Positions 15,523 through 25,039 of a stretch of 64,000 nt of DNA are shown piece by piece. The notes below the pieces were generated by a model that was not told the DNA's origin, ran no database searches, and saw nothing but the letters and a program-made list of their open reading frames with translations. Within the stretch, counting starts at the first letter, position 1. The number at the start of each line of letters is the position of its first letter. The position numbers and the translations under genes were made by a program. Origin of the DNA: a virus; IMG/VR virus record IMGVR_UViG_3300027749_000040, positions 1 to 64,000 of that record. One strand, given 5' to 3'.

Positions 15523-15551
15523 ATTATAGTGTTTAAATTTTGTTAAATCAA
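15523..15551 (-). promoter_or_regulatory. sigma70-type promoter candidate at gp47
   Basis: Minus strand TTGATT (15546-15551), a 17-base spacer, then TATAAT (15523-15528). The expected start point falls at about 15516, the A of the gp47 ATG, giving a leaderless or nearly leaderless message. The region is AT-rich, so chance occurrence is possible. Confidence 0.45.
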
Positions 15552-16163
15552 ATCTTTTGGTATAATCTTAGGGAAGACATGGTAATGAAATAAAATTGGT
15601 TTTTTTGTAATGTCACTGGTGATAGTGTATTCTGTTGTACCTTCACCCTCATATAATTTTTTTGTATTACTCAATGGATGTTTATCTACTATGCCTAATA
15701 GATTATCACAAAATAAATGATAATTTTTTTCTAATACACTTAAATCGGTAGTGTAGGTGTCTATTAACGCATCATATATAATTTGATGTTTGGGTGTACA
15801 CCCAATAAAACCATTAAATATAGTTGGTCTTACAGTATTAATGACACAAAATAAATCACAATCATTTACAATCTCATCTAATGAACATCGCAACATTGCA
15901 TCAGAGTCTATAAAAACACCACCGTTAATATATAAAAAATAATAACGAAATAGGTCTGCTTTGTGTTGTCCAATTACAAAACTATCAAAAACTTTCTCTA
16001 TTTTAGGAAACGCATCTAATGGATTTTTTCTGAAAAATTCTTTTATGTCATTATCATTAAAATACAAATAAGTCCATTCGTCACTGATGTATTTTTTTAA
16101 TTTGTCAGTGACATATGATTCAATTGGTTTATATGATGTTTGAAATAATATTTTTGGTATCAT
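15543..16163 (-). CDS. Glycosyltransferase, GT32/OCH1-like (DXD)
   Basis: MIPKILFQTS at the N-terminus and KADLFRYYFLYINGGVFIDS ending in DXD (Asp86, Asp88) are the hallmarks of the sugar-binding DXD family (Gly_transf_sug, GT32-like), which transfers sugars from nucleotide donors. At 206 residues it is a minimal catalytic domain without membrane segments, so it is cytosolic. It sits between gp55 and gp47, overlapping gp55 by 4 bases, in a place where T4 has unrelated genes. It is visibly more AT-rich than its neighbours, which suggests a late-acquired cargo gene. Possible targets are phage DNA bases, host surface glycan or virion proteins; the sequence does not say which. Confidence 0.75.
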   Translation of the reverse strand: MIPKILFQTSYKPIESYVTDKLKKYISDEWTYLYFNDNDIKEFFRKNPLDAFPKIEKVFDSFVIGQHKADLFRYYFLYINGGVFIDSDAMLRCSLDEIVNDCDLFCVINTVRPTIFNGFIGCTPKHQIIYDALIDTYTTDLSVLEKNYHLFCDNLLGIVDKHPLSNTKKLYEGEGTTEYTITSDITKKPILFHYHVFPKIIPKDLI

Positions 16164-17068
16164 TCTTCATAAACCTTAGATACCGCCGCACCAGATCCTT
16201 GGCGACTCCAACTTGGATTGAGACCATTCATTTCTAGTATATCATCTCTGATATTTTGATTGCGCTTTTCTGTGTTCAAAACACGGCAAAAACTATTTGT
16301 TATAGCGGCTGTGTAGTAAGCAAATGGATTTGCACTTTTAGCTTCATTGAATCTTAATCCAACATATGTTAATTGTAAGATAGCACTGTTACGCATCTCA
16401 TCATTGTATGTATACCCACGCCAATTATACTTCATTGCGTATTTTTCACACATCATAATATACATGCGGGCTAATTTGTTTGTGACTTGACCATGATCTT
16501 TGTTAAAACTTCCAGTTTCTAAGTCACCTTCCCAATGACTTTTCCCTACACAATAGAATGTATTGTTTGAGTCAATTTTGTAATGTTGGAATGGGGGAAA
16601 GTTAACTTTGACATGAACCATGTCATCTACTTCAGCTTTGGTTGTTTTATCCTCTAGATCAGCAAAAATTTCATCTGGATCAACTTCTTCAAAGTCAAAT
16701 ATATCTTTTGCTGTTTTCTTTTTAACGGTTTTACGGGGTTGTTTTGGTGCGACCGGAACATGGTCCCAATTCATTACACGAAAAATTAAATCTGTAACAT
16801 CTATTGACTCTGGGCTAACTGCATCTTTAGAACCCTGCTCTAAACTAAGACGTAACGCACGTGTTTCTTTTGCCTGCTGAATAGATTCTGGCTTGAAAGC
16901 ATACTCTAAACTTTCAGCTATTGGGGCTTGAGGCATGTCTACTATAAAGTCGTAGCGATGATATTCCGGTTGTGAAAAGTGACAATAAGTAGTTTTGCTT
17001 TCGTGAATTTCTTTTAGAATGTCTTTATTATTTAGGTAATTGACAGGTTTTCTTGATGGTAGGCTCAT
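16160..17068 (-). CDS. 55: Late-transcription sigma factor, gp55-like
   Basis: Small sigma factor that directs host RNA polymerase to late promoters. The C-terminal part matches T4 gp55: KLARMYIMMCEKYAMKYNWR, YNDEMRNSAILQLTYVGLRF, AKSANPFAYYTAAITNSFCR and VLNTEKRNQNIRDDILEMNG followed by LNPSW. This is a sigma region 2-like domain. At 302 residues it is longer than T4 gp55 (185) owing to an N-terminal extension of roughly 150 residues with a Lys-rich and an Asp/Glu-rich patch. It is the first gene of the leftward recombination operon behind a consensus promoter, and it fits the many NATAAATA motifs in this window. Confidence 0.93.
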   Translation of the reverse strand: MSLPSRKPVNYLNNKDILKEIHESKTTYCHFSQPEYHRYDFIVDMPQAPIAESLEYAFKPESIQQAKETRALRLSLEQGSKDAVSPESIDVTDLIFRVMNWDHVPVAPKQPRKTVKKKTAKDIFDFEEVDPDEIFADLEDKTTKAEVDDMVHVKVNFPPFQHYKIDSNNTFYCVGKSHWEGDLETGSFNKDHGQVTNKLARMYIMMCEKYAMKYNWRGYTYNDEMRNSAILQLTYVGLRFNEAKSANPFAYYTAAITNSFCRVLNTEKRNQNIRDDILEMNGLNPSWSRQGSGAAVSKVYEE

Positions 17069-17092
17069 AGTTCTCCGTTGTTATGTTGATTG

Positions 17093-17121
17093 ATTATAGC
17101 ATGACTGTTGCAGAATAGCAA
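17093..17121 (-). promoter_or_regulatory. consensus sigma70-type promoter for the gp55-gp47-gp46 operon
   Basis: Minus strand TTGCTA (17116-17121), exactly 17 bases, then TATAAT (17093-17098), which is also preceded by TGC and so is an extended -10. The gp55 ATG at 17068 follows 24 bases later with a GGAG ribosome site. This is a typical early/middle host-sigma promoter. Confidence 0.8.
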
Positions 17122-17143
17122 CTATTTTTTGATTGAAAGGGTA

Positions 17144-17167
17144 AAAACAGCACTTTTATTTAGTGCT
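17144..17167 (-). terminator. hairpin with U-run in the divergent gap
   Basis: Minus strand AGCACT, loop AAATAAA, AGTGCT followed by GTTTTT. It would stop leftward antisense transcription coming out of the tail operon before it enters gp55. The 6-bp stem is modest. Confidence 0.5.
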
Positions 17168-17173
17168 AAATAT
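17166..17173 (+). promoter_or_regulatory. late-promoter-like motif CTAAATAT for the tail operon
   Basis: GCTAAATATAAG on the plus strand ends 21 bases before the ATG at 17195, with TAAGGA in between. It is the only promoter-like element in front of the long rightward tail operon. Confidence 0.5.
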
Positions 17174-17194
17174 AAGTAAGGATAACAACATATT

Positions 17195-18436
17195 ATGGCA
17201 TCACAAGCTCAATTAGAAGCCGATATTGCTTTGGCAAAGGCTCAAGTAGCATCATTAGAACTTCAATTAGACGCAGCCTCAGGTTCACCACAGCCTGACC
17301 CCGCAGTAATTGCCGATTTGGAAAGACAACTACAGATAGCAAAAAATGCTCTAATACTACTTCAAAATGAGTTGAATAATCTTCTTGTCGCATCCGACCC
17401 CAATACAAATATTGGAACAGCGGGACAACTACCAAGCGCACAAAAAACGTTACCTGATAGTAGCCCAACTGGGCCGGCACGTGATGACAATGGTAATTTA
17501 ATGCCCGGTTGGAATGAAGATGAATTTGGAACACCTTATTATGTAGGTAATGGATTTGTTGCCCCAACAACTCAAGCAAGTGCCAACACTACAACACAAG
17601 GCATTACTGCTAATTTAGCAAATACTCAAGGTAACGCTACTAATCAAGATGCGGTTAGTTTCGAAAAAGCAAAAGATTGGCGTGTTAGATTAAGTCTAGC
17701 ACCAAGTGCAAATTATTTGTATAAAGCAGAAAAAGGTAAAATAGGTATATTAGCACCATTGGCGGTAACAAATGGTGTGATCTTCCCCTACACACCATCT
17801 GTTAGTGTTGTATATGCTGCCTCATATGATTCGTCTGAATTAGTACATAGTAACTATAAGATTTATAACTATAAGAACAGTGCAGTTGATACTGTTACTA
17901 TTACGGGTGATTTTACTGCACAGGATACAAATGAAGCCAACTACTTATTGGCTGTAATTCATTTTTTTAAATCAGTCACAAAAATGTTTTATGGGCAAGA
18001 TCAAAATCCAAGAAACGGTACTCCTCCGCCATTAGTTTATATGAGTGGATTGGGAACATTCCAGTTTGATAATCATCCATTAGTTGTAAGCAACTTTACA
18101 TATAGCTTACCAAATGAAGTAGATTACATTCGTTCAGGTAGTGTAACAACCGAACCCGGAAGTTCTACAACTGGTCAAAACACAGTAAATAATACAGATA
18201 ACGCATCAAATGCAAGAATTCAGTCCTCTGGGTTAGGGGCCAAAATACCTAACTTTCAGAGACAGCAAGCAACGATTAACAGCAACGCAACATACGTACC
18301 TACAAAAATGCAAATAGTAATAACATGTATACCAATTGTCACTCGTAATGACATCAGCAATAATTTCAGTCTCAGAGATTATGCAACCGGTGCATTGTTG
18401 CAAGGTAGCAAACGCAATGGCGGAGGTATTTGGTAA
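17195..18436 (+). CDS. Putative baseplate/tail-tube-associated structural protein
   Basis: The 413 residues start with a coiled coil (about 1-70, AQLEADIALAKAQVASLELQ ... ADLERQLQIAKNALILLQNE), then a Ser/Thr/Gly linker. A beta-rich domain follows from about 155 to 320 with KDWRVRLSLAPSANYLYKAE, FPYTPSVSVVYAASYDSSEL, VTITGDFTAQDTNEANYLLA and MSGLGTFQFDNHPLVVSNFT. These resemble tail-tube or tube-initiator type domains. In T4-like genomes the tube-cap genes 48 and 54 lie close to gene 53, which is the next gene here, so a gp48/gp54 counterpart is possible, but I do not recognise it firmly. Its stop overlaps the next start (TAATG). Confidence 0.6.
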   Translation: MASQAQLEADIALAKAQVASLELQLDAASGSPQPDPAVIADLERQLQIAKNALILLQNELNNLLVASDPNTNIGTAGQLPSAQKTLPDSSPTGPARDDNGNLMPGWNEDEFGTPYYVGNGFVAPTTQASANTTTQGITANLANTQGNATNQDAVSFEKAKDWRVRLSLAPSANYLYKAEKGKIGILAPLAVTNGVIFPYTPSVSVVYAASYDSSELVHSNYKIYNYKNSAVDTVTITGDFTAQDTNEANYLLAVIHFFKSVTKMFYGQDQNPRNGTPPPLVYMSGLGTFQFDNHPLVVSNFTYSLPNEVDYIRSGSVTTEPGSSTTGQNTVNNTDNASNARIQSSGLGAKIPNFQRQQATINSNATYVPTKMQIVITCIPIVTRNDISNNFSLRDYATGALLQGSKRNGGGIW

Positions 18437-18747
18437 TGGCACTCAACAGTTTATATCCAGCAACAAGTCCATACTATACTACGGGTGTAGTTAATAACAA
18501 ATTTTTAGATGTTATGGTAGATAGACCTATTCCTAAATTAGGTAGTGATAGATACTGGACTATTACACAACAATATAATCTACGTCCTGATATGTTAGCA
18601 TATGACTTGTATGCTAATCCTAAACTATGGTGGGTGTTTGCTAGTAGAAACCCAAACGCACTAGCAGACCCATTCTTTGACTTTACTACTGGTACGTCAA
18701 TATATCTTCCAGAAAACTCTACATTGATTTCAGTATTAGGATTATAA
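18436..18747 (+). CDS. 53: Baseplate wedge protein, gp53-like
   Basis: About 103 residues from ATG 18436. I prefer this over an upstream TTG at 18430 because GGAGG lies 9 bases before the ATG, and the ATG overlaps the previous stop (TAATG). The sequence RYWTITQQYNLRPDMLAYDL followed by YANPKLWWVFASRNPNALAD, PF and SIYLP is the LysM-like short form of gp53 seen in T4-like phages of aquatic bacteria. T4 gp53 is 196 aa. It links wedges into the hexagonal baseplate. It lies just upstream of the hub genes, as in T4, where gene 53 precedes gene 5. Confidence 0.8.
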   Translation: MALNSLYPATSPYYTTGVVNNKFLDVMVDRPIPKLGSDRYWTITQQYNLRPDMLAYDLYANPKLWWVFASRNPNALADPFFDFTTGTSIYLPENSTLISVLGL

Positions 18748-18748
18748 A

Positions 18749-21670
18749 ATGGCAGTACAAGCATCAGCATCACAAACAATTGATGGCTATAACATAATTG
18801 CCACATACAGTGCAAGTTCCGGTTCTATTGGCTATACTGTTAATAAACCTGACGGAAGTGAACTATTCAGAGCCGGCTCAAGTTTTGGTCTAACTGCTGG
18901 CTTTAGTAATTTAGCAAGAATGGCTGAAGAGGCAGGTAACACTGAACTAGCAAACACGTACCGTAGTATAAATTCACAGGCATCAAGCGTGGTACCTGTA
19001 TTAGATAAAGAAGTACAAGATCAACTAAATGCTGTACAACCTCCCCCGCCTACTGAACCAGTTCCTCCTGTAACTCAAAATACTCCTAATACAAACGCCG
19101 CAGGTAACTCACCTGCAAACGATGACAGTAAAAACGATTCAAAAGCCGCGTCACAAATTGCTAACCAAGCTAATTTACCAACTGTAACAGGTAGCGCAAA
19201 TCTTGCTGTTACAAATGCTTCTTTTGCCAGTACAACGCAAGCAGGCTCATCTAACACAACAAATTCCGAACCTACAAAAAAGAATGTAGGTTTAGACCCA
19301 AAGCCAGGCACACGATTAAAAAACCCACTAGGTAATTTTAGTAGTTACACATACCAACTTAGTTTATATATGATAACACCTGATGCACATACTGCGTTTG
19401 TTGCAAATGGAAGAAAAGATATCAATGCTTTTGCAAAATCCGGTGCTAACTCTGGTAGTGGAGGTGCATATTTAATTCTTCAAAGCGGAGGTGTTAATAA
19501 TACATTAAATCAACGTCCTCCTGGAATGACATATGATTACTATATTGATGATTTAAGAATCACTAATGTAGTATCAACAAAACAAACGGCTACGTCAAGT
19601 AATATTACAAAAATCACTTTTAATATTGTTGAACCAGTTGGATTTTCATTTACTACTAAATTGAAACGTGCCCGTGAAGCATTACTAAAAACTAGTAAAA
19701 TACCAAATATTGAAAAAGCAACAAATGCAAGTAAGCAATTCTTTGTATTAGGTATACGATTTCAAGGATATGATGTAAATGGAGAAATAGCAAATGCTAG
19801 TAAGTATTTTAGTGACGATACATTTAATGCCGCACCTGATGCAAGTGGTGTGTATGAAAGATTCTATGATATATTATTTGAAAAAGTTACTTTTAAATTA
19901 ACCGGCGGTTCAACTGTTTATTCAGTTACAGCTAAAAATATTGCATCTGAGGTAGGATTACATGTCGCTAGAGGCACAGTTGACGCAAATATTGAAGTGG
20001 TATCAGATACAGTTGGCGGCGCCATAGACGGTTCGGGACAAGGAGTAACTAGTTTATTTCAAACGATGAATAATAACATGGCAAAAGCTAAAGATGCTAA
20101 AAATAGAGAATATCCTGATGAATATTATGTTAGATTTGCTGGTTTGGGGTCAGATATTATCAAAGATTCACAACTAAAAAGTGTGGCAGATATGGACAAG
20201 AAAAATTCAGCCCCCGGCCCCGCAAATAATGCAAGTGAAGTTAATGATGCAACTGGTCAAAGTGTTGCATATGATAAACAAAAAATAAAAATTAGCATTA
20301 CTCAAGGTATGAGTGTACTACAGGCAATTGAAAAGATAATTAAACAAAGTACATACATGACAGATGCATTGAACACTTTGTTTAAGAGTGAAGAAACTCC
20401 TAATGCTAATACTGCATCTACTGATAAAGTTGAACAAAAAACCCCTCCAAGATTACGCTGGTATAACGTAAGCCCTGAAATTGAAGTACTTGGATTTGAC
20501 ACAAAGATAAATGATTTTGGTTATAAAATTACATATGTGATTCAACCATACGATACGCCGGCTTCGGTGAGCCCTTATGGTAGAGCCGCAAAGTATTACG
20601 GCCCGCATAAACGATATGATTACTGGTACACTGGTAAAAACAGTGAAATATTAAGTTATGAGCAACAACTTGACAATGCATTCTTTAACATAACATTTAA
20701 TCCTAATGGAGATCCAGCCGCATCAGGTGGAAATGCTAAAGTTGCACAGTTGGGAAATAAAAAGACCGGTCAAGATGCAACTGGTAAACTTAATCCTGGT
20801 CAAGAAGCACAGAATACTTATATGACTAGTTTGTTTGACCCGGGCTCATATGCATCTGCACGAATTCAAATTTTAGGTGATCCTGATTATTTAATGCGTG
20901 AAACTGCCGCTGGTATTAACGAAGTGTATAAACAATTTTATCAAAGTGATAATTTTACTATCAATCCAAACGGTGGGCAAGTTTTTATTGAAATTGCATT
21001 CAATGAAGGTATTGATTATGGTGCTACGATTAATGGTGTCAATGTTGATCCTAAAGATAATGGCACCGGTGTTATGACTATTAACGATAGTATTTTCTTT
21101 TGGGATTATCCTGATAGTGTAAAAACTGGACCTAACGCAATTAAAGGTGTTAGTTACCAAGTACGTGAGGTCGAAAGTGTATTTAAGGGTGGTAAGTTTA
21201 CTCAGACATTACAATTAAACATTAACGAAATGCCGGACGCAATTGAAGCTGCCGAAGCTGCCGCAACTGGCACACGTGAGACCCCGGCTACCGGTACAGT
21301 TAACTCACCGTTACGACCACTTAACAATGAACGTACTGGATTATCACAAGCCGGGGATAGTCCTACTCCGGGCACAAATGTTAACAACTCATCTTCTAAT
21401 ACAGGTTTACAAAGTTTTACATTAACTAAACCGGGTAATAATTTACAAACAGTACCGGACGCTTATCCCATATCTCCATTAACCGGAACTACTACGACTA
21501 GATCAATTATTACCGGTAATACTAACAACCCAACTGTAGCTGATGATGATACTGTTGCAAATGCGGGTAGCACTACTTCCGGATCTGCAAACACAACTAG
21601 TAATGAGGGTAGAGAAATTTCTACCACAAATAATACCACTTTAACTGACACCCGCACGGGTATTGTATAA
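18749..21670 (+). CDS. Putative baseplate hub structural protein (gp27 position)
   Basis: The 973-residue protein begins with a small domain (TIDGYNIIATYSASSGSIGY), then a long Pro/Asn/Ser/Thr-rich linker (about 95-185), and a structured core from about 190 to 820. The core includes YTYQLSLYMITPDAHTAF, a segment MSVLQAIEKIIKQSTYMTDA, and PPRLRWYNVSPEIEVLGFDT. A low-complexity Asn/Thr/Gly tail ends the protein. No family is certain. Its size, location immediately before the gp5-like spike and tube/hub-like architecture suggest the hub (T4 gp27 role). It starts one base after the gp53 stop with no gap, so it is translationally coupled. The function is inference from position. Confidence 0.5.
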   Translation: MAVQASASQTIDGYNIIATYSASSGSIGYTVNKPDGSELFRAGSSFGLTAGFSNLARMAEEAGNTELANTYRSINSQASSVVPVLDKEVQDQLNAVQPPPPTEPVPPVTQNTPNTNAAGNSPANDDSKNDSKAASQIANQANLPTVTGSANLAVTNASFASTTQAGSSNTTNSEPTKKNVGLDPKPGTRLKNPLGNFSSYTYQLSLYMITPDAHTAFVANGRKDINAFAKSGANSGSGGAYLILQSGGVNNTLNQRPPGMTYDYYIDDLRITNVVSTKQTATSSNITKITFNIVEPVGFSFTTKLKRAREALLKTSKIPNIEKATNASKQFFVLGIRFQGYDVNGEIANASKYFSDDTFNAAPDASGVYERFYDILFEKVTFKLTGGSTVYSVTAKNIASEVGLHVARGTVDANIEVVSDTVGGAIDGSGQGVTSLFQTMNNNMAKAKDAKNREYPDEYYVRFAGLGSDIIKDSQLKSVADMDKKNSAPGPANNASEVNDATGQSVAYDKQKIKISITQGMSVLQAIEKIIKQSTYMTDALNTLFKSEETPNANTASTDKVEQKTPPRLRWYNVSPEIEVLGFDTKINDFGYKITYVIQPYDTPASVSPYGRAAKYYGPHKRYDYWYTGKNSEILSYEQQLDNAFFNITFNPNGDPAASGGNAKVAQLGNKKTGQDATGKLNPGQEAQNTYMTSLFDPGSYASARIQILGDPDYLMRETAAGINEVYKQFYQSDNFTINPNGGQVFIEIAFNEGIDYGATINGVNVDPKDNGTGVMTINDSIFFWDYPDSVKTGPNAIKGVSYQVREVESVFKGGKFTQTLQLNINEMPDAIEAAEAAATGTRETPATGTVNSPLRPLNNERTGLSQAGDSPTPGTNVNNSSSNTGLQSFTLTKPGNNLQTVPDAYPISPLTGTTTTRSIITGNTNNPTVADDDTVANAGSTTSGSANTTSNEGREISTTNNTTLTDTRTGIV

Positions 21671-21684
21671 AAAGAGAATAAAAT

Positions 21685-24600
21685 ATGGCAACTAATGTAT
21701 TCAAACCTAGAGGCGCAACAAGTGCATCAAAACCTGATGCAGGTGGAGCCGTATTACGCTCTGTACCTGTATTTGGTGTAGTCAAAGATAACATCGACCC
21801 CATACGTTCTGGTCGACTGCGTGTGTATATTGCAGACATGGGCGGCGCTGACCCTAATGACGCTGAATCATGGATTACCGTTAACTATATGACACCTTTT
21901 TATGGTTTAACTCAGGGTGATGCACCCAAAGAAGGTTATGGAACATATTTACAGAATCAAAGTGCATATGGTATGTGGTTTGCACAGCCGGATATTGATA
22001 CAACAGTAGTCTGTGTGTTTATCAATGGTGATCCTGAATATGGTTATTGGATTGGGTGTGTGCCTGAACCAGAGGCATTGTATACCGTGCCTGCTATGGG
22101 TTCTGCTGAAACAGTTGTTGTTAATGAGAATGAGGGTACCAGTTACGGCGGCGCAACAAAATTACCAGTAGCAAACATTAATAAAAACAATCAAGCAATC
22201 AATGAATCACCTACTTTTTTTAATCAGCCAAAACCAGTGCATAGCTATCTTGCCGGCGTGTTGAATCAACAAGGTTTAATTAGAGATACGATTAGAGGCA
22301 CAATAGGCACATCAGCGCAACGTGAAACACCAAGTAGAGTTGGTTGGGGCGTAAGTAGTCCCGGACGTCCAATCTATGAAGGCGGATTTACAGACGAAAC
22401 TATAGCGGATGCGGCAAATCAAGGTAGTAAACAACCGGCTTTAAGAGTAGTAGCACGTAGAGCAGGTCATTCTATTGTAATGGATGATGGTGATTTGATT
22501 GGTCGTGACCAATTAATAAGATTGCGTACTAGTTTAGGACATCAAATATTAATGAGTGATGATGGTCAATGTTTACACATCATTCATGCTAACGGACAAA
22601 GTTGGATAGAGTTAGGTAAAGAAGGCACGATTGATATGTACGCCACCAACTCAGTTAATATCAGAACACAGGGTGATTTGAATTTACATGCTGATAACAA
22701 TATCAATATGCATGCCAAAAAAGATTTAAACATCTATGCTGAAAATATTACAACCAATAGTGATAAGAAAACTAATATCAAAGTAGGTACTGATTATGCT
22801 ACGTCTGTAAATGGTAAAACAACATTGAAGTCAACGGGCGCAATGAGTTTGAAATCATCAGGTGAAGCTAGCTTTGCCAGCACAAATAATACATTCATTA
22901 ATGGTAAAAAGATAAACTTAAATACTGGTGAGGCTTCAACTATACCAGAAGATGTTAAGCCATTACCAACTAACGCACATACTGATTCACTGTACGATTC
23001 ACAAAAAGGTTGGGCGGCAGCACCGGCTGCATTATTAAGTATTACAAGTAGAGCACCTGCACATGCACCTTGGGCAGCCGCAAATCAAGGAGTTGATGTA
23101 AAAATTAACAATGATGCTGATGCAAACTTTCCAAACAATCCGGCTCCTGCAATTCAAGCGGCAAACAATTCAACAACTACTCCGGCAACACCAGTTAATG
23201 CTAGTGTAGCATCAACTGTTCCTGTTACCGGTGCTATAAGTGGAGCATTGGATAAGAATTCAACAACAGCTATGGTAGGACAAGTTGCAACAATTGCACA
23301 ATCTGTTCCTAATGTGGCTGCCGCTATTAAAAGTGGTGCCGGAGTAGTATCTTCAACAGTTAATGGTGCAATACAGAATATAGCGGCAATTGGTAAAATG
23401 GCGCAATCACCACAACAACTTGAGGCGTCAGGCGTTCTTAAAGCAGGTGCAGGTTTACTTGTTGCTAATTTAGTTCAAGGTGGCAAGACTGTACAGCAAG
23501 CACTAACTAATAATTTGTTTGCAGGCAAACCCGGTGCAGAGAATCTAACAAACTATTTAAATAATCCAACAGCTCAAGTGGCAACACAAGTTGCTAATTT
23601 TCAACAAGCACAAACTCAATTAACTAACGCAGGATTACTTACAGGTAAAGAAAGTGCAGGACAACTTGCGGGTATCGTAACCGCCGGTGCATTAGCAGGG
23701 CCAACTGCCGCTGTCAATGCAATTAAGTCAGCGGCAGGCGCATTAGGATCAACAATTACAGGACCAATAGCCGCACTAGGCGGAGCCGCAAACAGTTTGT
23801 TAGGTAGTGCAGCCAGTCAATTAGGAGCAGGTAATTTTGCAGGTAATTTAGCGAGCACAGTAACAGGAGGACTAAGTTCTATTGCCGGATCATTGAATGG
23901 GCTAGCAAAAAGTCTAACCGGTGGTGCAGAGAGTTTATTAAATTCTGCTAAAGGTATTGCAGGAAGTGCTTTTGCGGCAATTAAGAACTCATTTCCTAAA
24001 TTAACAGCAGGTATACCTCAAAATCTTAAACAAATTGCTGATAAGGCTACAGCAGCCGCACAAAATGCTACCACTGAATTACAAGCAAGCGTTACCCAGG
24101 CAGCAAATGCGTTTAATGTATCAGGCGCAAACGCGGCTTCAGTTGCCTCAGGTGCCGCAAGTTCTGCTGTTAACGGCGCGGCATCTAGTGTAAATAATTT
24201 AGTATCTAGTGCAGGTGCAGCCGCTACTACTGCGGCAGGTTTGGTGACAGCAGGATTAACTAATGGTGCAAATTCATTATTACCAGCATCAGTCTCTACT
24301 GGATTAGGCTTTCTACCGGGAGCACAAAAGGCAGTTGCTTCTATTGTTAATAATGCAAAAGGTGCATTAAACAATATTCCCGGTACTGCTGGAATATCAA
24401 CAGCATTAAGTCAAGTTACTGCGGCACTAAGCTCAGGTGGACCATTGGGAAATATAGCTTCTGATTTAATTACCAAATTAAAAAATCCGGGTGAATCACT
24501 ACAAGCGTTGGCCAGCATCGGATTGCCCGCTGGCGCCGCGGCGCAATTGAATTCTGCAATTAGCTCTTTAAATTCGGGTGGTGCAATACCAATCAAACTA

Positions 24601-25020
24601 CCTGTCATCAGTGTTAATACAGTCGATAGAACAGCAATTACAGCACAGATTGGTGCAGTATTCGGTAGTACAAAGATTCCTGTACCAAACTATAGCGGAA
24701 ACCCCGCTTCAACAGGAGAAACTGCATCAACCACTGCGGCTGAAAAACTTGTACAAAAAGAAGAAAAAATTAAAGAATTTGATGCTAGATTTGCTGTTGT
24801 TCTTAATAAAGCAAAAGCAAAGAGAGTGGAATTTGACGCGGCAGTAGAAGCATATGTAGAGGCAAAAAATAACTTACCAGCAGGTGATCCGGCAATTGGT
24901 GATGCTTATAATATAGCAAAAGCTTTGGCAGCAGAATTGAAAGATCTAAAATTAGAAGGCACCAAAATATTAGATGAAAAAGTAGATTTCCTAATTCAGA
25001 AGTCAAGAGAAACAGCATAA
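21685..25020 (+). CDS. 5: gp5-like baseplate spike/hub protein without lysozyme domain
   Basis: An N-terminal OB-fold region (about residues 28-140, VPVFGVVKDNIDPIRSGRLR followed by VYIADMGG and ending TVVCVFINGDPEYGYWIGCV) is typical of gp5/gpV spikes. VVARRAGHSIVMDDGDLIGR then leads into a beta-helical prism with short strand repeats (GDLNLHADNNINMHAKKDLN, residues about 331-350). From about 500 to 1000 there is a very Ala/Gly/Ser/Asn-rich helical stretch, then a charged C-terminal coiled coil (about 1018-1111). T4 gp5 (575 aa) has a lysozyme between the OB fold and the prism; I see no lysozyme motif here. It forms the membrane-piercing spike at the baseplate centre. Confidence 0.88.
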   Translation: MATNVFKPRGATSASKPDAGGAVLRSVPVFGVVKDNIDPIRSGRLRVYIADMGGADPNDAESWITVNYMTPFYGLTQGDAPKEGYGTYLQNQSAYGMWFAQPDIDTTVVCVFINGDPEYGYWIGCVPEPEALYTVPAMGSAETVVVNENEGTSYGGATKLPVANINKNNQAINESPTFFNQPKPVHSYLAGVLNQQGLIRDTIRGTIGTSAQRETPSRVGWGVSSPGRPIYEGGFTDETIADAANQGSKQPALRVVARRAGHSIVMDDGDLIGRDQLIRLRTSLGHQILMSDDGQCLHIIHANGQSWIELGKEGTIDMYATNSVNIRTQGDLNLHADNNINMHAKKDLNIYAENITTNSDKKTNIKVGTDYATSVNGKTTLKSTGAMSLKSSGEASFASTNNTFINGKKINLNTGEASTIPEDVKPLPTNAHTDSLYDSQKGWAAAPAALLSITSRAPAHAPWAAANQGVDVKINNDADANFPNNPAPAIQAANNSTTTPATPVNASVASTVPVTGAISGALDKNSTTAMVGQVATIAQSVPNVAAAIKSGAGVVSSTVNGAIQNIAAIGKMAQSPQQLEASGVLKAGAGLLVANLVQGGKTVQQALTNNLFAGKPGAENLTNYLNNPTAQVATQVANFQQAQTQLTNAGLLTGKESAGQLAGIVTAGALAGPTAAVNAIKSAAGALGSTITGPIAALGGAANSLLGSAASQLGAGNFAGNLASTVTGGLSSIAGSLNGLAKSLTGGAESLLNSAKGIAGSAFAAIKNSFPKLTAGIPQNLKQIADKATAAAQNATTELQASVTQAANAFNVSGANAASVASGAASSAVNGAASSVNNLVSSAGAAATTAAGLVTAGLTNGANSLLPASVSTGLGFLPGAQKAVASIVNNAKGALNNIPGTAGISTALSQVTAALSSGGPLGNIASDLITKLKNPGESLQALASIGLPAGAAAQLNSAISSLNSGGAIPIKLPVISVNTVDRTAITAQIGAVFGSTKIPVPNYSGNPASTGETASTTAAEKLVQKEEKIKEFDARFAVVLNKAKAKRVEFDAAVEAYVEAKNNLPAGDPAIGDAYNIAKALAAELKDLKLEGTKILDEKVDFLIQKSRETA

Positions 25021-25039
25021 ATATCATATAGGATAAAAT

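Noticed and set aside
21685-25020. Lysozyme domain in gp5
   Set aside because: The segment between OB fold and beta-prism holds no lysozyme-like catalytic pattern; it leads straight into the prism.
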